Source of the DNA: Mesostigma viride
Lineage: Eukaryota; Streptophyta; Mesostigmatophyceae; Mesostigmatales; Mesostigmataceae
Reading direction: 5' to 3'
Assembly: GCA_009746045.1 (NCBI GenBank)
Contig: RPFO01000022.1
Coordinates: forward strand, 2,600,041-2,664,040
Length of the DNA: 64,000 nucleotides
Positions within the stretch are counted from its first letter, which is position 1; the number at the start of each line of letters is the position of its first letter. Below are positions 47,866 to 58,966 of the stretch, one piece after another. The notes beneath the pieces are model-generated. The model did no database searches, was not told the DNA's origin, and saw only the letters and a list, made by a program, of their open reading frames with translations. The position numbers and the translations under genes were made by a program.

Positions 47866-48290
47866 TCAAGGAGACAACCAGCGCAGGCCAGAAATCGGGA
47901 GAATCTGGACCATGGTAGCTCGAGCCTGCCGTTATCTTGTCCGCGTGTTCGAGTCGTTCAGGATGATGAAGATGAATGGTGATGGAAATGTGTATCCGTG
48001 TGCATTGAAATTATGGCTGGCTTACGTGTAGAGCGACTAGATGACCTAGACGGTGGGGCCGGAAACAGCATGCTTGATCAGGGCGTGTGTTTCGAGCCTA
48101 ACTGGCCGGGAGTGTCTAGTTGAGGATATATGTCAAGGAGACAACCAGCGCAGGCCAGAAATCGGGACAATATCCGGACCATGGTAGCTCGAGCATGCCG
48201 TTATCTTTTCCGCATTTTCGAGTCATTCAGGATGATGAATATGAATGGAGATGGAAATGTGTAGCCTTGTACATTGAAATTATGGCTGGC
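47866..48290 (+). repeat. Two tandem copies of a ~170-bp dispersed repeat
   Basis: AAGGAGACAACCAGCGCAGG begins copies near 47870 and 48134. Both continue through CCAGAAATCGGGA, GGACCATGGTAGCTCGAGC and a TTCAGGATGATGAA block. A third partial copy (AAGGAGACATCTAGCGCAGG) is at about 32249-32300. The second copy is followed directly by LINE RT sequence. Confidence 0.8.
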
Positions 48291-48297
48291 TTACGTG

Positions 48298-49291
48298 AAG
48301 GTTCTGCTGCTGACCCTGGTAACTATCGGGGTGAGTGCCTCAAGAGCGCTGCGCTGAAGGCTTTCATGCGCATGATGCTGCACAGGCTCTGCGCTGCGCT
48401 GGACCCACACCTTGGTTGAGTATCAGATGGGTTTCCATAGTGGCCGTAACACTGTCATGGCTGTCTTTGTCGCGCGCCGGCTGGTGGACTGTGCGTCGCA
48501 TTTGCCTTGATGGTTTCCCGCTGGTCTTCATTTTTGTCGACTATGTCAAGGCTTTTGACACAGTCCTCTGGCCGGGAGGCTCTTTGGGCCATCGATCCTG
48601 GCCCTGGACCGCGTGCCACCAGCATTTATTGCTGCCATTTGCCGGCGCTTTACGAGGATTCACAGGAAGCAGAGCGGACTGTGGAAGAGACCACCCCACC
48701 CTTCCCCCTTCACCACGGGGTGTAGCAAGGTCGTGTCCTGTCCCTGTTCATGATTGTCGTGGATCACGTCATGCACCAGGCACGTGCGCGTTTTCCCGCC
48801 CTTGGGTTTCGAGCCTGGCTTGAACATCCTTAACCGCCGTAGCACGGGCGGCGATTGCCCTGGTAGTCGCCTGTCCGTCCTGATTTATGCGGATGATACC
48901 ACCCTCATCGAGCGCCCCGAGCACATTCAGACCTGGCTCATGGACTGTGTCTGGGCTTAAAGGCCCGGGCGGCAGGGCTCCGGAGATTAGCATCAAAACA
49001 GAGGCGATGGTGATTGGTGCTACCAGTCGCCCGCCGCTGCCTAGGCTGCTCAACGGGTCTGAGGTACCGTTCGGTGATCGCTTCAAACTGTTGGGTAGCA
49101 TGCATGCTCCCTGACACGGCAGACGATGTGGACACCCGCATCGGCCCCTGGCCTGGGCCAGGCTCTACTCGCTCAACACCTCACTCGAAGGAATTTGGCA
49201 AGGACCATGCAGCAGATCTGCACGGCATTTCCAGCACATTAGTACCCAGCAATGCACATATTAGTACCCATTAATTAATTAATTAATTAAT
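48298..49291 (+). mobile_element. LINE 3: decayed reverse-transcriptase segment with TTAA tail
   Basis: Same family as LINE 2. It has GSAADPGNYRGECLKSAALK (48300), MGFHSGRNTVMAVFVARRL, FVDYVKAFDTVLW (48530) and LIYADDTTLIERPEHIQTWL (48880) in different frames, then downstream sequence to a TTAA tract at 49270-49291. Multiple frameshifts and stops. The tail region may belong to an opposite-strand element instead. Confidence 0.72.
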
Positions 49292-49311
49292 AGACACGTG
49301 TCGTAGTACCC

Positions 49312-49500
49312 ATGCATTAAATTAATTAATTAGTTAATTCAGTAAACATGCGCCCCTGTTGGGGAGTCACGGAGCACAATAATACAGTGCTTTTCATCCC
49401 TATATGTTGCACACTGGGAAGGGGGCAGAGACACCCGTCTTCCCTCATGCCCCGGGAGGCAAGCCACAGCTGAACAACATGGTTGACGGCGGAGCTCACC
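49312..49500 (-). mobile_element. Minus-strand LINE 3' UTR with type-B stem-loop and tail
   Basis: Read on the minus strand: GTGCTCCGTGACTCCCCAAC, then GGGGCGC and a TTAA-type tract at 49312-49340. It shares the GGGGGCAGAGAC-type upstream block with 51530 and 54120. Confidence 0.65.
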
Positions 49501-49557
49501 GATCGAACTTTCGCGTCTGCATGAGCCCAAACTTCAGTCAGATCACTCGCATTCGAT

Positions 49558-50052
49558 GCGTCTTTTTAGACGCACCCGCCAGTATAATCGGTTACAGTTA
49601 AAACACACTGTATTTAAAAAGTACGCACGTGATGCGACCCCGGCTATATGACGACCCCAACGTGGTCTGTCCAGAATGCGCCAAGATCATCTGGCCAGTT
49701 CTTGGCACAGGAACACAAGCTCGTTGGGTACTGGGGGCCCATCGCCGACGTTGACGTGGCGCAGTTTCTCACCGCGTCAGAAAAGCACCATCACCTCGAG
49801 CTATATCCTGTACAGCTCCTCCAGCTCAACGAACGCGCCCTCAAGTTGGTGCGCTCCGCAACCCAGCTTCCCACCCAGCGCCTGCAGCGGCCACACCTGC
49901 TCCGGCCCTCCCTCATGCAGCATGCAAGGATGACATATGTCATCCTTGCATATCCGCGCAGTGTTGGAGGAGGCGAGCACGTGACCTGGCCGCTGGCCGA
50001 GAAGCTTACCTCACTGACCACCTCGCTCATGCAACACGGTGGAGCTAGCTAG
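49558..50052 (+). mobile_element. 5' end and N-terminal fragment of an ORF1-only LINE derivative
   Basis: A hairpin GCGTCTTTTTAGACGC (49558-49573) and CCGCCAGTATAATCGGTTAC lead to an ATG at 49648. The reading frame (MTTPTWSVQNAPRSSGQFL) runs to 50052 and contains EHVTWPLAEKLTSLTTSL, nearly the same as in the minus-strand element at 52.8 kb. Middle parts of the protein are missing. Confidence 0.65.
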
Positions 50053-50339
50053 GCCCGGGTCATCCAATGCGGAAACAAAGGTTGCCCACCGAAGCTTCAA
50101 CCCCAGCAGTCACGGCGCTGCAAACTGCATACATATAAAAAAGTAAAATTACTTACATCAAAGTGAATGCACCCAATTAACCATAAACATTAAAGCCAAC
50201 GCTAACAAGAGATACCACGACAAAATATAACTCACGACAAAATATCCGGCATGGGACACTCCACACAACGGAATGAGGTAAAACAGCCTAGTATAACCAT
50301 GCTGCGCCGCAAATTGTCAGCCTGCGTGCGGCGGAGCAT

Positions 50340-51400
50340 TGAAGCTAGATGTCAGCCATAGCCCAGGTAAGCGCTACCGAAAGGCGTTGGCGCCAGTACG
50401 ACGTCCAGGTTCGTGCCGACCAACGGTGCCCGCTGGCCCTCCAGGTCCAGGCGGTCCTCACCGGAGCCGGCGGTCAGGGTCCCCATCCATGGCCCCGAAC
50501 TCCAGTCCAAGACAAAGGGCACCACCCGTTGGTGCGGCCCGACGTCACCACAGGCCGTGAGCCGGCCCGCTCAGCCCGGATCCGCCGTGTAGCCCACCGC
50601 ACGTGGGATGCACCAACCACATCAGACTGAGTCAGGGGGCGAGTCACAGAAACGTCAATGAGCAAGTGCCGGCCGCCTCCCTCAAAGTCCAAAACCACGA
50701 GGTCAGGTCGGTGGTTGGGCCGAGGTCGAGTAGAAAGCCGCGACGTCCGCATCCTCAGACCGGATGCATGTTTGCGTGGGGGACTGAATTAAACGGACGG
50801 GGCTGCATGGCAAGCACCACGTACCGTCAGGAGGACCGTGTGCAAGTGCAAGTACCAATGCTGATAGCTGTTGGCCACCCATGCATGACAGGTAGTGGGT
50901 CCCAGTGGGGTCCAAGGTCGATCTGCCCGCAGCTAGGTACCACCCTGAGGGCCGCCCAGGCTGCGGGAACAAGAGGTTGCGGGGCAAATGGTTGGTGTCG
51001 CAGTGCCACCGGATAGTGATTCAGGCGCCTGGACAAATGGGGGGGCCATCAGTGGGGAGAGCACGGAGGTAAGCCGGTGAGCCCACTCCATCTCCACTCC
51101 GCAGCGAGAGGCCGGAGAACAGCCACCGACGCAAGACCCTGGGCGTTGAGGCCAATCAACAATTAAGAGCCATCCAATCCGCCGTGTGCAGAATACCCGT
51201 GTAGGTTTTCTGGTGTTTATCGATGACGCGGGCAGGGAATGCTGTGGGGAGAGGACGGTGGGTCGGTGGCGACCGAGGGAGTGCCCCAAGGAAGGCGGCG
51301 TTGGGCGGCCTGAGCGGTGCGGATGGTACGTAATGCAGGCCTAGTTGGTTATATATGCGGCACAGGCTTCTGAGGCGCATGCCGCCCTTGTTTCTGGCCT
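50340..51400 (-). mobile_element. Decayed LINE C-terminus with restriction-like endonuclease signature
   Basis: The minus-strand reading (frameshifted) contains TLDPTGTHYLSCMGG, a Cys/His finger typical just before the endonuclease. Then, in one frame (50752-50474), NHRPDLVVLDFEGGGRHLLI followed by DVSVTRPL gives the PD...D-x-S/V arrangement of restriction-like endonucleases in R2-type and Dualen-type LINEs. The RT domain itself is not recognisable here. Inactive. Confidence 0.55.
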
Positions 51401-51448
51401 AAACCAGGTGGAGGGCTTGCTCAGTGCGGCCTGCTTGATCGTCAAGAA

Positions 51449-53372
51449 TTAATTAATTAATTAATTAAACTCGTGCTCCCGTTGGGGAGTCACGGAGCAC
51501 TGAAGTGCTTTTAATCCCCGTGTGTGCACAACAGGAAGCAAGGGCAGAGACCCCCTTTCTCCTTCATGCCAGAGGCATGCAACAGCTGCAATCGGGCCCG
51601 ACAAACGGCCCGGCCGGCAAGATCTGTGGGTGCAATAAGACCCATGATGTGAGCATACATACATGTAAGACCCATGTGAGCATACATGTATCATAACAAG
51701 GAGCGTGGGCAAGTAATCTGAGCATAGCCAGGATGTAGCATGGCTGTACAAGGACTAAGCTAAGGCTATGGCTGGTGGTGTACCGTGTGTTGGCGGTGCA
51801 CGTGGCTATAGGTATGGCACAGCAGCCTAGGCAAACATTCTAGGCATGGCTGCCATGGCGGCAGTGACTACCAATGGATACAAGCTAGGGCTATTCAAGC
51901 TATTCTAGCTCGCAGGGGGCGTCCACATCTTGTGGTTGATCATCAGGTCCCCGCCCCTGCGGTACACCTTGGGCTTCTGGGGGTCCTGCTTGTGGCGGAG
52001 GTATTCCGGCCGGCCGCAGGTCGCGTCGCTGCTGTTCGGCTGGGCGGGGGTCAGGTCGTCGTCCAGCGTCCAGGTGAGGCGTGCAACCTCTTGCGACGAG
52101 AAAGGAACCGCTGCTTGTCCCGTCAAGGGAGGGGAAGGTGAGCAGGACTGGTGGGGAAGCCGCCTTGTCGACCCGTGAATGGGGAAGGCGGTGACTACCC
52201 ACGCAGTTCTACCTCATCTACCAGGCCCATGCATGAGGGTAAGGAGCTGGTCCTTAAGCTCGTCGGCAAGGGTGCTTGACATCTCACCTGGCTTCTGGGG
52301 AAGCGACGCAGCACCACGTCCCGGCAGTCGCGGCGGGCGCGGTCGGTGGCCTCCCGTTGTTGTGCCTGGCGAAGGTCTTCAAGCTCCTGGAGTTCGATCA
52401 GTCGTAGCGATGGCGTCGGTAGTGGAGGCGGTTGATCGCTGTCCGCAGCCTGAGGTCCGCATAGTAGGAGAGGGCCAGGTCAGGTCGCCAGCATCCTGCT
52501 GGGGTGGCTGGGATGCGATGGTGGCCGTCTGCTCCGCTCTCTTTGGGACCTGTGAGGCCAAGTCCTCGGTGTGGGCGGTGATGGCTTCAGTTAAGCTTCT
52601 TCATGAGCACGCCGCACTTGCCCTCCACCTGGTTTAGGCGAGAGACAAGTGCAGAGTGCGTCTCAGATGCCTGCGCCGTGGTGTGCAGCGACGTGAACTG
52701 GGGTTGGAGCTTGTGGACGACCTTGGTTTCCACATTGGAGACCCGGGCCTCCACCGTGTTGAGCGTCGTGTTCAGCGAGGTCAGCTTCTCGGCCAACGGC
52801 CAGGTCACGTGCTCCTCCAGCACTGCTCGGATGTCATCCTTGCCGAGGGAGGGAGCCGATGTGGCTGTCGGCCGCGCAGGCTGGGCTGGGGTGCGGATCT
52901 TGGCGGCGATTTTGTCCATAGGTAGCTGGAAGAAGCTGCACATGATAGCGAGGCAGTGGTTGAATTCTGGCAGGGCGAGGAACGCCTCCAGGCCGTCGGC
53001 GGGGATGGGCGCATAGGGCCCATGGAGCGTGCGTTCCTGTGCTAAGAAACGCATTATTTCGGCGCATTCTGCTTTGGTCAGTTGCAGCCAGTTGCTGAAA
53101 GAAAAGCGGTCGTAATCTGGTAGGTACTTTCGCCATTCGTGTTCGTGGCAGGCGGTTTCTTGAGCTCGGGCGAGGCGCTGCGCGATGGGTTTGCTGGCAG
53201 TGGGTTGGCGGGCCCAGAAGGCGGGGCCAGGACGATGGCGAGTTGGTTGGGCTGGGAGCCGGCAAGCTCCTTTTCCAAACCTCGCTTGGCTTTTGGAGTC
53301 GTCATAGCTGCTTGTCACGTGCGTAATGTTGTCAATACTGTGTTTTAGCCGTAACCGATTATACTGGCGGGT
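51449..53372 (-). mobile_element. ORF1-only LINE derivative, minus strand, frameshifted
   Basis: The 5' block GTATAATCGGTTAC (53350-53365, minus strand) precedes an ATG at 53305 (MTTPKAKRGLEKELAGSQ). After a frame change the protein reads ARAQETACHEHEWRKYLPDY, PEFNHCLAIMCSFFQLPMDK, EHVTWPLAEKLTSLNTTLNT and a coiled coil (VEARVSNVETKVVHKLQPQ) to 52587. Another frame carries the end TWTLDDDLTPAQPNSSDA ... LMINHKMWTP (about 52080-51905), matching the end of the intact ORF at 54481-55839. The 3' stem-loop and TTAA tract are at 51449-51500. No RT is present between ORF1 and tail. Confidence 0.7.
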
Positions 53373-53399
53373 GCGGAGGATCGTCAAGCAGCTAGATGC

Positions 53400-53990
53400 C
53401 ATCACCGCCGAAACCGAGGCTCTGGCCGCGCAGACGTGCCCGTCGAGATTAAGTTGCACAGACGGCCACCATCGTCGCCCAGCCCGCTGGGCGTGCGGAG
53501 GAGGCCCTTCCCGTGCATGTGCACCTGGGCCGACCTGCCGTCAAGTCCCAAGCTGCCGGTAACCACCGACGCCATCCGGCCGGCCACCAAGCTCCAGGAG
53601 CTGGATGCCCAGCGCAAGCTAGGAGGCCACCAAGCGCGCGACCGGCGCAGCTGCCGGGTGAATCTGCGTCGCTTCCCCATGATGATGCCTAGCTTTATTT
53701 AATTATGCCGTGCCCATGCAGGGAGTAACTCTCTGCTGAGACGCCATGCCCTACCTTCTGTATAGCTATGCTGATCTTCCCCCCCATGACAGGCTCCCCC
53801 TTAGCTGGGCATAGCTTGAACATCATGGGGCTGCAAGTGCCCTGGTGCACCTAGAGCAAGGGTCGTTTACATTCCCACCCTTGCAGGAAGTAGCTTAGAA
53901 TGTATGATAGGCCATATGCCCCTTCTCTGGGCTATGTGCTACATATACTCCCCACGGAGTTGTGTTCCTAATTAATTAATTAATTCGCCA
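53400..53990 (+). mobile_element. LINE-derivative 3' fragment with type-A tail
   Basis: A short coding remnant (open from 53436 to 53702) is followed by a 3' UTR that matches 55990-56283: ACTCTCTGCTGAGACGCCAT, CCTGGTGCACCTAGAGCA, AGAATGTAT, then TACTCCCCACGGAGTTGTGT and a TTAA tract. Confidence 0.65.
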
Positions 53991-53999
53991 TGGGGCCTT

Positions 54000-54260
54000 G
54001 GCGAGTCCTGAATAATATTAATCAATTTATTAATAATCAAACGCGTGCTCCCGTAACTTGGGGAGTCAATGGAGCAGTGAAGTGCTTTTCATGTGCATGA
54101 GTGTGCACAACGGGTAGGGGGGCAGAGACCCCCCCCGTCCCTCAATATCATGCCACAGGGTGAGCTCCGAATCGGACCTGTCTAAACGATCCGCATCCCC
54201 TGCTGTGGGCATCCCTTGTGGATGCAATATGACCCGGGTGCAAGCATTACACGGCTATGG
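54000..54260 (-). mobile_element. Minus-strand LINE 3' UTR with diverged type-B tail
   Basis: The minus-strand reading has a CTCC...GGGAGCACG stem-loop with an insertion, followed by an ATTAATAAATTG-like degenerate tract. It lies back to back with the plus-strand tail ending at 53990. Confidence 0.55.
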
Positions 54261-54309
54261 AGACTGACGTGAGCAATCGAGATATATGCCGGCCATGCCC
54301 TAGCTAGAT

Positions 54310-54352
54310 GTAGACGAGCCACGAGCCACGAGCCACGAGCCACGAGCCACGA
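54310..54352 (+). repeat. CCACGAG heptanucleotide repeat
   Basis: About five copies just upstream of the ORF1-only element's 5' hairpin. Confidence 0.85.
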
Positions 54353-54399
54353 GGTAGCCATGGCTGTCGGAGCTCATAACTTTCACGTTTGAGCACCGA

Positions 54400-56283
54400 A
54401 TTTAGTCGTGAATATCACTATCGCTTCGTCTTTCTAAGACGCACATGCTGATATAATTTTCCGAATCTACGACGCAATATATGACGAGCAAACGCCCGTC
54501 GACGCAACGCAGTTTGGCGGATGCGCTCGCCTTCAACAATGCGGCAGCTGAGGCTGCCGCTTCGCCAGATCCGGCAGGCAGCGGTGACACTAGTCGTGCA
54601 CTGGTGGTCGCCCAGCAACCTCCCGGCCTCAATGCCTCGCCATCGGCATCGCCTGACCCTAAACGCGCCCGCCCCGCCGACAAAACTGGAGGGCCACGCT
54701 GGGCGGAAACACGCTTCTCGGAACCGCGCTTTCGGCCCCAACCTTTCCAGGTCGATGATTACGACTGGACCACCATTTCTCCGAGTGATGCTATGCATCA
54801 CATCTTCTTCGGGGACTACGCCTCGCTTTACGACCTGTGCCTCCATCTCCACGCCACTGGACGCCTCCTCGTCGAAGACGGCCGACGCTGGCACAACATC
54901 AGCCAGATGTTCGGGTGTCCCCGCCCCCAACTCCAACACGCCGTCCTCAACTCTCTTCTCCAGAAGTCTGACGGCGAGATCTGGGCTCCATCCATCTCCG
55001 CCCCCGCATTCCGTTCCATCCTCACGGAAGCCTTTCAGCAGCACGTGACCCCCCTTGCTGCCGACATAGCAGCAATCGGCGGCACGCTGACTGCTGAACT
55101 TCCTCACATTTCCACCGCCGCCGCCTCCACCTCCACTGCCATTTCCGCCTCCACTGCCGACATCAAAGCCCAGCTCCTCGACCTCGACCACCGCCTTCAA
55201 GCCACCGCCAACGCCCTTGAGAGCTTGCATGACACCGCCGGCCTCACCGCCCAGGCGGTGAAGGACATCGCCGCCCAGCCGGCGCCTGCTGGCCCGGCCG
55301 GCGATGCTCCCTCCACCTGGGCGGACTTGCTTAAGCAGCACACCACCTCCACCACCTCCACCATCTCGGCACAACTCAAGCAACAAGCCCTCGACCTTCG
55401 CGAGGAAGCCGACATCGCGCGGCGCAGCCACAATGTCATCGTCAAGCACTTCGACCAGCAGGCAGGTGAGACCTCCACGAGCCTTCTTGAGGCATTTAAG
55501 CGCGCCATTCTTGCCCCCATGTTACTCACTGGTGAGCTGGACATGTCGGCTGTCCGCCTCCCCCGCGCGCGGGGGAAGGCTGGCCCGGCACCCGTGCTCC
55601 TCACCTTTAAGTACATGGCGGACAAGCTGGCGTTCCTTAAATGCCGCAAGAAGCTCTCGGAGACTCGCTTCACGCTGGACGACGACTTGACCCTGGCCCA
55701 GCAACAACGGCGACGCGAGCTATGGCCGACCTACCTTCAGCTCCGGCAGAGCGCAAGGGGGAAGCCGGTATACTGGAGGGGGGCGGTCATCCACGTTGAC
55801 CACAAGCCCTGGCAGCCCCCTCCTGCCACCTCAGACTAGGAATATATATACCAGTAGTGTAGATTAGTAAGGCTTAGCCTAGCATGTGGCCCACGCGCAT
55901 GTGCGCCCATAATGGCCCCCATGGATGATGCCTTCAACATTTAGCCATGCTTTGTCTATAATGGGACCCCCATGGATGTTGCATTAAGAATTTAGCCATG
56001 CTATGCCATGCAGAGAGATGCTCTCTGTCGAGAAGCCATGTCCTAGCTCTTGTATAGCCATGATGATCTTCCTCCCTCACAGGCATGCTCCCCCCTTACC
56101 CGGGCATAGCGTGATAGACCATGAGGGTGCAGGTGCCTTGGTGCACCTAGAGCAGGGGTAGCTTACATTCCCACCCTTGCATGAAGTAGCCTAGAATGTA
56201 TTAAAAGCCATATGCCCCTTCTCAGGGCTATGTGCTACATCTACTCCCAACGGAGTGATGTTGATAATTAATTAATTAATTAA
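54400..56283 (+). mobile_element. Apparently complete ORF1-only LINE derivative (HAL1-like)
   Basis: A 5' hairpin CGTCTTTCTAAGACG (54425-54439) and a TATAAT block precede one intact ORF (54481-55839). A 440-bp 3' UTR and the stem-loop CTCCCAACGGAG plus TTAA tract (56243-56283) follow. There is no endonuclease or RT, so it would need a partner LINE. The exact 5' end and target duplication are not visible. Confidence 0.7.
54481..55839 (+). CDS. L1 ORF1-type RNA-binding protein, intact (452 aa)
   Basis: Residues 1-80 are disordered and basic (MTSKRPSTQRSLADALAFNN). 95-190 is a globular region with several Trp/His residues. About 195-265 is Ala/Ser/Leu-rich and probably helical or coiled coil. 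Near 320-395 RRSHNVIVKHFDQQ ... PAPVLLTFKYMADKLAFLK fits the RRM-like fold of L1 ORF1 proteins (RNP2-like strand first, then the AR..L strand-helix). About 400-440 (ETRFTLDDDLTLAQQQRRRE, KPVYWRGAVIHVD) matches the L1 ORF1 C-terminal domain. Such proteins coat LINE RNA as a chaperone. It is the only full-length undamaged ORF in the LINE cluster, which suggests recent activity or selection. Assignment rests on motif order, not on a search. Confidence 0.72.
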   Translation: MTSKRPSTQRSLADALAFNNAAAEAAASPDPAGSGDTSRALVVAQQPPGLNASPSASPDPKRARPADKTGGPRWAETRFSEPRFRPQPFQVDDYDWTTISPSDAMHHIFFGDYASLYDLCLHLHATGRLLVEDGRRWHNISQMFGCPRPQLQHAVLNSLLQKSDGEIWAPSISAPAFRSILTEAFQQHVTPLAADIAAIGGTLTAELPHISTAAASTSTAISASTADIKAQLLDLDHRLQATANALESLHDTAGLTAQAVKDIAAQPAPAGPAGDAPSTWADLLKQHTTSTTSTISAQLKQQALDLREEADIARRSHNVIVKHFDQQAGETSTSLLEAFKRAILAPMLLTGELDMSAVRLPRARGKAGPAPVLLTFKYMADKLAFLKCRKKLSETRFTLDDDLTLAQQQRRRELWPTYLQLRQSARGKPVYWRGAVIHVDHKPWQPPPATSD

Positions 56284-56527
56284 TGCCCTAGCTATTGCCT
56301 AGCCACAGTCATCTTCCACCCCATGTCCGCACCTTAGCTGCTGGCTCCCCTAGGGCAGCGGCTGTCTAGATAGATGTTGTAGTTAGAATGCTGTTAGCTA
56401 GATGTAGTATGTAGCTGATGTAGATAGATTAGACCGGTAGGACTGTTTGCACCCATCCATCCATCGGGGTTAATGCTCCGTGACTCCCCAACGGGAGCAC
56501 GAGTCTAATTAATTAATTAATTAATTA
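56284..56527 (+). mobile_element. LINE 3' UTR with type-B stem-loop and TTAA tail
   Basis: ATCTTCCACCCCATGTCCGC (also in the 36-kb insertion) leads to GCTCCGTGACTCCCCAACGG, GAGCACGAG and a TTAA tract (56507-56527). It begins directly at the end of the previous element's TTAA tract. Confidence 0.7.
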
Positions 56528-56719
56528 GCTGCTGGAATACATCAGGGAGGTGCAGGTGCACCTAGTGCACCCAGAGCAGGTGGCTGTTTACACCCCCCAC
56601 CTGCAGGTTGTCGCCCAGAATGTATTAAATACCATAGGCCCCCTTCTCAGGGCCATGTGTTACGTATACTCCCAACGGAGTTATGTTCTTAATGAATGAA
56701 TGAATGAATGAATGAATTA
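56528..56719 (+). mobile_element. LINE 3' UTR with type-A stem-loop and AATG tail
   Basis: Matches the other type-A 3' UTRs (CACCTGCAGGTTGTCGCC, AGAATGTATTAAATACCATA, ACTCCCAACGGAGTTATGTT). It ends in about six AATG units instead of TTAA. It starts where the preceding TTAA tail ends. Confidence 0.72.
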
Positions 56720-58267
56720 GTTAACGCATGACACATGCACAAGTAATTCCTTACTCCTAAGTCCTGCCAGGGCCTGCCCTTGTACAACATCAAATGAATC
56801 GCATTGCGTACAGCACAGATCATACTGAAGCTGCCAGGAGGTGATGATGGTGAATGCGCTACAATTTACTGGTTTGATCCTCGACTGGTTTGTAGCCCGC
56901 TCTGCACCCCCCCACTAGCCCCTCCGCGCAACCATGGTCCCAGAACAGTCATGTGTATTTTATTACCTCTGAACATCTCCAGAGTGACGTTTCCCTACCA
57001 TGCAGCCTGGCCATGCTGGGCCCGGTGGATTGGACTTGGATCATGATGGCGCATAGATCTAGCCAAGGGGATTTGTTGCACAGCGATGCAAGGGACCACG
57101 TGTAGCTGCCCATGAGTTTTAGTTTGCCTGAACTGCATTGAAGGGGCTGTTGATCTACAGGGAGGGAGATCAATGACGAAACTCGTGCGTGAAATCGGCT
57201 GTCCACGCAGATCGCACTGCAAGGTGACAATAGAGATGCAGTGACCATAGAAATGGCAGCCAGCAGAGTTACTGGGGTGGGGAGAATTGATTAGCAAGAG
57301 CATGCAGAGGACAAAGAGAAAGGTGTGTGCCGGGGGGGGGGGAGGACAAGGCCGACATGGTAAGGGATTCTAAAATAATAGGACACATACATGAGCATTA
57401 TGACAACGCTTTATCTCAAAGATGTGTAGAAGAAAGGTTGGACTGTGGGCAGAGGGAGCATCCCACCACCAACACCCAGCCAGATACTCTAGATTTGAAA
57501 TTACTCGATACGAGGAACCTCCCTCTACACAATCATATAACGTGCCAGAGAAGGCCCACTAGCTGCATGCTGGTTGGCACCCATCCATTAGAATAAAGCT
57601 ACTGACACATCTTCAGATGTTGTACTGCCTCAAGGCAGGTGTTATCCTATGTGATGTCAGCACATGCCACACCAGCTGGGCCCAGGGTGGTTGGCGTGGC
57701 CGGGTTGTGAGACTGGGACGTGATCTGCACTAGCAACACACTCCCACATGCCCTGTCTTGGTCCATAAGGCTACCCTTGTCTGCTAACGAGACTTGCAGT
57801 GCATCCAAACTACAAGGACTCCCCAGCTGTGTGATGTACGCTACGCGAGGTACCATACCAGTGCAACGCGGGGCATGGAACGCGGGGCATTGTGTATGTA
57901 ACGCAAGGTATCATTTAATGTGGGGTATCGTATAAAATCTTCTACAAGCACTGGAAGTGCCTGCAGACAGCGTTCGAAGGGGGCAGAAATCAGCATTCGA
58001 GAGGGCGTACATAGAGCCGCATGCAGTCTGCACTCTGCCGCACGGAGCATGGAACAGCAACTAACTGGATGAGAGCTGAGAGGGCATATCGCATACTGCT
58101 CACAATATTATACCATGTGCAGTAGAGTACATCATCAACGACAGTAGACACAAGTCTACGATGCCATACAAGATGTGCGGTAAACTTTACGATGAAAAAA
58201 AAGATACCATCATTACCAACCTACGTGAACGACCGGACGCAAATTACAGCCAACGGAACATGGCACA
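56720..58267. other. Unassigned region
   Basis: No gene recognised. A G homopolymer lies at 57331-57341. Confidence 0.3.
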
Positions 58268-58966
58268 TCACTTCGATGCGATTGTGGGACACCACTTGCC
58301 TCTTGAGGGTTGAGCGCGGTCCTGCTGAACGGTGACACCAGGGATGGCAGATGCCTCCATAATAGAGCCCGCAGTCCCTGCTGGCACGTTGGTTGCCGCC
58401 AGCTGTGCCGTGCCAGAATGACTGCTGATGGAACTACCACCCAATGGGATGCTGGCATCGGCTCCATCACCGGCTCCCCTGGGCCCTCGGTCTTGCAGCG
58501 CTGCACCGACCCCATGGTCGGGCCATCCCACATGGCCCCAGGCAGGGGTGTCAAGCTTCAACGGATCCCTCTCGCGCCACTCAGCGTGGTCGGTGGAGTG
58601 AACAGCAGAGCCACTGAACCTCCCATGTCGTTGCTCAGATGCTAACTGAGATGGCGGGACAGATAGGGAGCTGTCAAGCTTGCCCCTCCATTCCTCTGAT
58701 GCTGAAGACTGGTAGCCCCCATGTCGACGTGAGGCAGAGCGAGGCTGGTTGACGGGGAATAGCCACCTGCAGCGCCACAGGGGCGTGATGTGATGATGTC
58801 ATGAATGTGATGTGCGCATGGCAATGTGCACAAGTCCTAATGAATACGCTTACTGCTGCAGTACATAGACTTTTCCAAGACTGCACGCATGTTCGCGACG
58901 ACCAACTTTAATGGACGTGAACATGCATATTGCTGGTGGCGCAGAGATAATATTGCGGATAGGCAC
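58268..58966 (-). CDS. 3' exons of an unrecognised minus-strand gene
   Basis: Exon 58966-58854 (113 nt, after TGCTGTTTTGCAG) reads VPIRNIISAPPAICMFTSIK then VGRREHACSLGKVYVLQ, with donor GTAAGC. The last exon, 58766-58268 (after GGCGCTGCAG), joins in phase and reads WLFPVNQPRSASRRHGGYQS onward for 166 codons to a TGA. It contains no ATG in frame at its start, so it must be a downstream exon. The final 165 residues are hydrophilic and Ser/Gly/Ala-rich, probably disordered. No family recognised. Upstream exons should lie between 59000 and 61000 but I could not connect them in phase. Confidence 0.5.

Noticed and set aside
54418-55449. 343-codon minus-strand ORF
   Set aside because: Antisense shadow of the L1 ORF1-type gene at 54481-55839, which has family motifs.
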